Assembly: GCF_033807715.1 (NCBI RefSeq)
Contig: NC_084607.1
Coordinates: forward strand, 17,470,941-17,534,940
Reading direction: 5' to 3'
Source: Cololabis saira
Lineage: Eukaryota > Chordata > Actinopteri > Beloniformes > Belonidae
Length of the DNA: 64,000 nucleotides
Position 1 is the stretch's first letter. Each line of letters opens with the position of its first letter. The notes below the pieces were generated by a model, which did not search any database, had not been told where the DNA came from, and saw only the letters and a program-made list of their open reading frames with translations. Positions 61,347 through 64,000 of the stretch are shown piece by piece. The position numbers and the translations under genes are program-made.

Positions 61347-61617
61347 TGTAGCACGGCGAGTGCTACGGGGCCCGACCTAATACATCCATGGGCCCGACCG
61401 ACAGGATAGAGAGGACACGGAGTTTTGTGCAGAACCCTTTTTATTCCGAACACACGCCCAGGACACACGTGCACAAGCACCACGACCAGCAGCAGCTCCC
61501 CAGTCCCCCTTGCAGCTTCTCTGTCCCTCCCTTATAAGGCTGGCAGGGTGGAGAGGCTAACGGGCCACACCTGTGTCCCATCAGCCTGAGCGGCTGCAGC
61601 TCCTCCACCCTGCCACA
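61347..61617 (-). mobile_element. Solo LTR of a retrotransposon
   Basis: A 271-bp segment with TG...CA ends (TGTAGCACGG...CCTGCCACA) has an exact 5-bp duplication TAGTC (61342-61346, 61618-61622). On the minus strand it has a TATA-like CCTTATAAGGG near 61531-61541 and GGAATAAAAAGG downstream near 61437-61448, in the correct order for an LTR promoter and poly(A) signal. Confidence 0.85.
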
Positions 61618-62689
61618 TAGTCATTATGTGAAAATAAATGAAGGTATCCACATCTCTACAAAGTAGAAAGTAGAAGTAGAAATGCACATTGTAGAAACTA
61701 AAATAGCAAAAGTGTTCCCTTTACTAATTGAGAACACAATTCCAGTGTTTGGTTCTATGAATCTGAGGAAGGATTTTCTTCAAACCCATCATAGGCTGTG
61801 TGTGTTCAGAGGAAGAGGTTTGATCGGAATTGTAGGTTCGTTGCACAACAGAATGGCAAAAGGCAAAGTACATTTTACAGGATGTGGTTTGTGGTTTGTA
61901 ATTTAGCCGGATGTACACTAGATGGCAGCATTGTTTATCTGTCAGGATTGCACAAAGTTTGAAAAGATATTTGTTGTATTTTTGTTGGATGCACAAATGA
62001 AAATGATCTCACGATAGCGGCAGCAGTGTGTCGATTTCAGTTACTTACCAACATGATGCACCTGTAGACCTCTTAACTTTAATCAGCTTAATGGAAAACT
62101 TGTTTCATATTAAATCTTTCACAGCAATTTATGAATTTGCTTCTTAAATTTGCAGATATTATTAATCCAAGACATTTATTGACCCATTTCTTTTAAAAGA
62201 TCTGAAATATTGATTCAGTGAGAGGCCGTCCACTATTGGATGCTCAATCCCAGGTTCCTCAGACTCAACACACGTTTGTACCATCTTTAGACAAAGTTAA
62301 CATGAGGTCTCATTTTGCACAGAAAAGTTTGACGTGTCGTTTCTGAATGTAGGTCCATATTGTAGGTCCCCACACTACATTTCACTGTTTCTTACACGTA
62401 TTGACACTTTGTCAACTTTTGCTCATTTTGTCATGTTAAAGTGGCAGAAAGAAACATGTAATTTTTAGCTCAGAGGGTGCTTTTATAGTGTTGCTACTAC
62501 TGTATTGTTACTACTACTATTACTACTGTTGCTTTGGATGTTAGGTCACTTTTTTTGCAGAAAAATAGTAGAAAGGCCTAAAAACCGTGTAACATCGCAA
62601 TTCTTAATGATTCTATTAGATAGTAATAATGTTACATGTTACAGTGTTACTGTGGATTTAGTCTGATCTCCTCTCTCCAGTAATTTGAA

Positions 62690-62869
62690 GCCACAGTTTA
62701 AATTTCAAAAAAAATATTCCAAGCTCCTCCCCCTGTCAGTCCCTCTGAGTTTCAGGGTTGTATTAAATGAGTCCTCCAGCACCTCCTCTCCTCATCCTCT
62801 AAACTCTCTAATCTGTCAGCAGTAAGGTCTCTTTCCAAGTTCCAGCATCATTCTCAGCACACTGACAAC
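62690..62869 (+). promoter_or_regulatory. Probable promoter and 5' UTR of the V segment
   Basis: This is the sequence directly upstream of the leader ATG. A TATA-like tattaaatg lies at 62761-62769. I do not see a canonical ATTTGCAT octamer, which most Ig V promoters have. Assignment is positional. Confidence 0.35.
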
Positions 62870-63330
62870 ATGCTGGGGACCCTCTGTACTCTCATCACTG
62901 CTCTGACATGTAAGGAGGCTGACTGGCTGCACATGTGACCTCATGCTGGATTCATCAGTCTGTGTGTTTCTCTTCACTTCATGTCATCTTGTTGTTTCAG
63001 GTGTGAGTGGTGTGACGGTGGTGACACAGAAGCCTCCTGTTGTGACGGTGACAAAAGGAGAGACAGCCACCATGGACTGTAATCTGGGAACTGTTACTGA
63101 CAAAGCTATATGGTGGTATAAACAGATTCCAGGAGGAGTTCCTCTGTACATGCTGAGGTTTCATCATAGCTACAGTTCACCTAAATATGACACTGGGTTT
63201 CCCTCTGCAAGACACACATGTACTCATCAGTCAACAACAGATTATCGTTTGATCATCAACAAAGTGGAGGAGGGAGACTCTGCAGTCTATTACTGTAAAA
63301 CATGGGACAGCTCTGCTAAAGAGTACGTAT
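62870..63330 (+). CDS. Immunoglobulin light-chain variable (V) gene segment, germline
   Basis: The leader exon 62870-62909 encodes MLGTLCTLITALT and has a GTAAGG donor. The V exon 63001-63330 follows acceptor gttgtttcag. The V domain begins SGVTVVTQKPPVVTVTKGET and has the first Cys in ATMDC (about residue 40), the WYKQIPGG framework 2 core, YRLIINKVEEGDSAVYYC with the second Cys, and a CDR3 start KTWDSSAKEY. It ends exactly at a recombination signal, so it is an unrearranged segment. The 12-bp spacer excludes TCR V, IgH V and mammalian-lambda-type V segments, which carry 23-RSS, and fits a kappa-type or sigma-type light-chain locus. No defect is seen. No J or C is in the window. Confidence 0.85.
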
Positions 63331-63358
63331 CACAGTGATTTACGCCATGACAAAAACC
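63331..63358 (+). other. Recombination signal sequence, 12-bp spacer
   Basis: The consensus heptamer CACAGTG (63331-63337), a 12-bp spacer (63338-63349) and the consensus nonamer ACAAAAACC (63350-63358) follow the V exon directly. This is the RAG1/2 recognition site for V-J joining. Confidence 0.92.
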
Positions 63359-63683
63359 TCCTTTCTCATACTTCTGCTTTTCAAGCCTTTGACTCTTCCT
63401 GATCAAACTTGATTATCTTTGTAAACATTTTATCAACACTTGATCACTTCTTATATTTTAAGACTTATATTACTGGTCCTGTTAAGGCGGATGTTGTATA
63501 TGATGAAGTATACATACAGGTGGATGAGTAGTTAGTAAAAAAGTCTTGAGATCTGTCTGAGATCAGACTGGAACATGAAGAAGTACAAAATCCTCCTGAC
63601 CATCAACAAGTCACAATGTCCCATTGAAGAATAACAGATGACACGAATGATCATTAACATCTGCTACTTCACTCTTTCTTTTT

Positions 63684-64000
63684 GTTGGAGCCAATATGGG
63701 TGTTTTTGGTCATTCCTCTTCTGCCTTGGCTCCTTAGAATTTTGTTTTAGTAATTGTTTATCACAATTAAGGGGCCGGTGTGTTGGAGCCAATATGGGTG
63801 TTTTTGGTTTCTTTTGGTTGTAAGTTAATTTTGGGTGTTATTTATATACCAAGCCACAAGGGGGCAGCAAAACCCTTGGTAATGGGTCACGTCACGCAAT
63901 TAGGTGATAAATAGACACAGGTGTGTGGGCGCAGCGTGTTTTGGAACCACATGGAGAATAATGTTTCTTACCGCACGCAGCACGCAGCACGTATGTTAAA
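63684..64000 (+). repeat. Partly duplicated, LTR-like sequence at the window end
   Basis: gttggagccaatatgggtgt followed by ttttgg occurs at 63684 and again at 63783, 99 bp apart. The second copy starts TGTTGG and continues with a TATA-like tatttatatacc (63840-63851), so it may be the start of an LTR cut by the window edge. No coding sequence. Confidence 0.35.

Larger units (their letters stand above)
60769..62869. other. Intergenic region before the V segment
   Basis: No gene recognised except the solo LTR at 61347-61617. Open frames near 61682-61996 have no family features. The stretch 62690-62860 is the probable V-segment promoter. Confidence 0.6.

Overview
This is a teleost fish genomic window. 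The protein-coding exons are vertebrate-type with introns. They belong to baiap2 and aatk, which are also neighbours in the human genome (17q25.3; recalled, not searched). The repeat landscape (hAT and Tc1/mariner relics, CA microsatellites, LTR fragments) is typical of ray-finned fish. No bacterial genes or operons are present.

Layout: (1) 1-14.8 kb, plus strand: the 3' two-thirds of baiap2 (IRSp53). Seven internal coding exons cover the end of the IMD domain, the CRIB/proline region and the SH3 domain. They are followed by three alternative terminal exons that encode different C-termini (...ISTV, ...LSRF, ...PIYY). (2) 14.8-55.7 kb, minus strand: a complete aatk (LMTK1) gene. It can be assembled from 13 coding exons whose splice phases all agree, giving 1,645 codons plus a stop. 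The two genes converge tail to tail near 14.8 kb. An intron inside the aatk kinase domain carries the microRNA mir-338 (24.60-24.67 kb, minus), as in mammals. The first aatk intron is about 18 kb and full of transposons. (3) 55.7-62.8 kb: probable aatk promoter, then a transposon-rich stretch with a hAT relic, two Tc1-like elements, a LINE fragment and a solo LTR. (4) 62.87-63.36 kb, plus strand: an intact-looking germline immunoglobulin light-chain variable segment. It has a leader exon, a V exon and a consensus recombination signal with a 12-bp spacer, so an IgL cluster may begin at the right edge.

Mobile elements are the other main theme. Several non-autonomous hAT elements can be delimited to the base by 8-bp target-site duplications (17427-17824, 40408-41157, 43037-43873, 47050-47623; with one mismatch 47670-49388, 56645-57294 and 9689-10139). 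Two solo LTRs have exact 5-bp duplications (48360-48699, 61347-61617). A 5'-truncated L1 has a 12-bp duplication and a poly-A tail (33664-34461) and sits inside nested inverted-repeat elements.

I saw no wholly new biological system. The items most worth checking are the V segment with its 12-RSS, the intronic mir-338 locus, the three-way alternative 3' end of baiap2, the hAT insertion 17 bp from an aatk splice donor, and the nested element at 33-35 kb. All functional statements come from recalled family knowledge plus motifs visible here; no database search was run.
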